Source: an uncultured Roseburia sp.
GTDB lineage: Bacteria > Bacillota_A > Clostridia > Lachnospirales > Lachnospiraceae
Direction: 5' to 3'
Assembly (NCBI GenBank): GCA_900753715.1
Contig: CAAEAE010000189.1
Location: forward strand, 1-6,777
DNA: 6,777 bases
The number at the start of each line of letters is the position of its first letter. Positions within the stretch are counted from its first letter, which is position 1. Positions 6,508-6,777 of this stretch are shown here, in pieces. Position numbers and translations under genes: made by a program. Under the pieces are notes generated by a model. It searched no databases. It was not told the origin of the DNA and saw nothing but the letters and a program-made list of their open reading frames with translations.

Positions 6508-6532
6508 AGCCAGTAAGATTATCTTACTGGCT
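6508..6532. repeat. 25-nt palindrome (12-bp arms, 1-nt centre)
   Basis: AGCCAGTAAGAT, a single T, then its exact reverse complement. As RNA it would form about an 11-bp hairpin with a 3-nt loop. On the plus strand it is followed by a pyrimidine-rich but not T-rich stretch (ACTCCTCTTTG), and on the minus strand by no T tract, so it is a poor terminator. The near-perfect symmetry with a one-base centre is more like an operator for a dimeric regulator. Confidence 0.6.
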
Positions 6533-6640
6533 ACTCCTCTTTGTAAAAGCCCGGCATTCAATACAGTCAGCCTTTGCAAATATTATTATATGAATTATTT
6601 TTTTCTCTGTAAAATTATTGCGGACACGATGCGGACATTA

Positions 6641-6655
6641 GGGGTAAAATACCCC
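6641..6655. repeat. Small GGGGTA/TACCCC hairpin
   Basis: A perfect 6-bp stem with a 3-nt AAA loop, just outside the tRNA terminator. No T tract follows on either strand. Its role is unknown. Confidence 0.4.
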
Positions 6656-6668
6656 CTCAAGTTTCCAG

Positions 6669-6714
6669 AAAATAAGAAAAACGCCACTCTTTCGAGTGAC
6701 GTTTCTCTTATTTT
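6669..6714 (-). terminator. Intrinsic terminator of the tRNA-Lys transcript
   Basis: A 21-bp stem (6669-6689 with 6694-6714) closed by a GAAA tetraloop when read on the minus strand. It begins 2 nt after the tRNA 3' end and finishes in GCGTTTTTCTTATTTT. The two imperfect positions (6684/6699 and 6678/6705) are G-U wobbles in minus-strand RNA but C-A mismatches in plus-strand RNA, so the structure is built for minus-strand transcripts. Confidence 0.88.
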
Positions 6715-6716
6715 AA

Positions 6717-6777
6717 TGAGACATCGGGGATTCGAACCCCGGACAACTTGATTAAAAGTCAAGTGCTCTACCACCTG
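6717..6777 (-). tRNA. trnK: tRNA-Lys, anticodon TTT (5' end cut by the window edge)
   Basis: Reading the minus strand, the visible 61 nt hold the end of the D arm (CAGGTGGTAGAGC), the anticodon arm ACTTGA-CTTTTAA-TCAAGT with anticodon TTT, a variable loop, the T arm CGGGG-TTCGAAT-CCCCG, the 3' acceptor strand ATGTCTC and discriminator A at 6717. The 3' CCA is not encoded, because TTAAAA follows directly. About 12 nt of the 5' side (acceptor strand and start of the D arm) lie outside the window. It decodes AAA/AAG. It is transcribed in the same direction as the protein genes but is separated from them by its terminator. Confidence 0.93.

Larger units (their letters stand above)
6332..6668. other. 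Long intergenic spacer between blaI and the tRNA-Lys terminator
   Basis: About 340 nt with no convincing gene on either strand and low GC content. What I can see: the -35 of the blaI promoter at the left end; a possible 12-codon peptide on the minus strand (6351-6389); an isolated TTGACA on the minus strand (6467-6462) with no -10 at the right distance; a 25-nt palindrome (6508-6532); the direct repeat GCGGACA (6620-6626, 6631-6637); and a small GGGGTA/TACCCC hairpin (6641-6655). Its position at the 3' side of a tRNA gene is a classic integration site, so it could be a scar of past integration, but no integrase or att core is visible. Confidence 0.6.

Noticed and set aside
6590..6751. Plus-strand 53-codon open frame starting MNYFFLCK
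   Set aside because: It runs through the terminator and antisense to the tRNA, and its composition is explained by those RNAs.

Overview
The window looks like chromosomal DNA of a Clostridia-type Firmicute, most likely Lachnospiraceae-like. This is inferred from strong GGAGG-type ribosome-binding sites, sigmaA-type promoters, a Bce-type two-component system, BlaI/M56 regulation and a large substrate-binding lipoprotein. Every gene I can support lies on the minus strand, so transcription runs from the right end towards the left.

Layout in transcription order: the 3' part of a tRNA-Lys(TTT) enters at the right edge (6717-6777) and is followed by a strong intrinsic terminator (6669-6714). A spacer without a convincing gene follows (about 6257-6668). 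It holds a 25-nt palindrome, short repeats, a possible 12-codon peptide, and the promoter of the next operon, which is covered by a perfect 23-bp inverted repeat. That operon encodes a BlaI/MecI-family repressor, an M56 (BlaR1-like) membrane metallopeptidase with a non-penicillin-binding C-terminal domain, and a 731-aa lipoprotein combining a probable beta-propeller-like N-terminal half with a family 1 solute-binding domain. The left third has its own promoter (2099-2127) and encodes a six-helix membrane GGDEF protein, an OmpR/BceR-type response regulator overlapping it by 8 bp, and a BceS-like sensor kinase overlapping the regulator by ATGA and running off the left edge.

How the genes may work together (inference): the right-hand operon looks like a protease-controlled switch in which an outside signal activates the M56 protein, BlaI is inactivated and the operon is derepressed. 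The lipoprotein is the only effector visible, with no beta-lactamase, penicillin-binding domain or permease. The left-hand operon couples a diguanylate cyclase by translational overlap to a two-component system of the cell-envelope/antimicrobial-peptide sensing type. The ABC transporter usual for that system would lie beyond the left edge. Both operons therefore appear devoted to envelope sensing.
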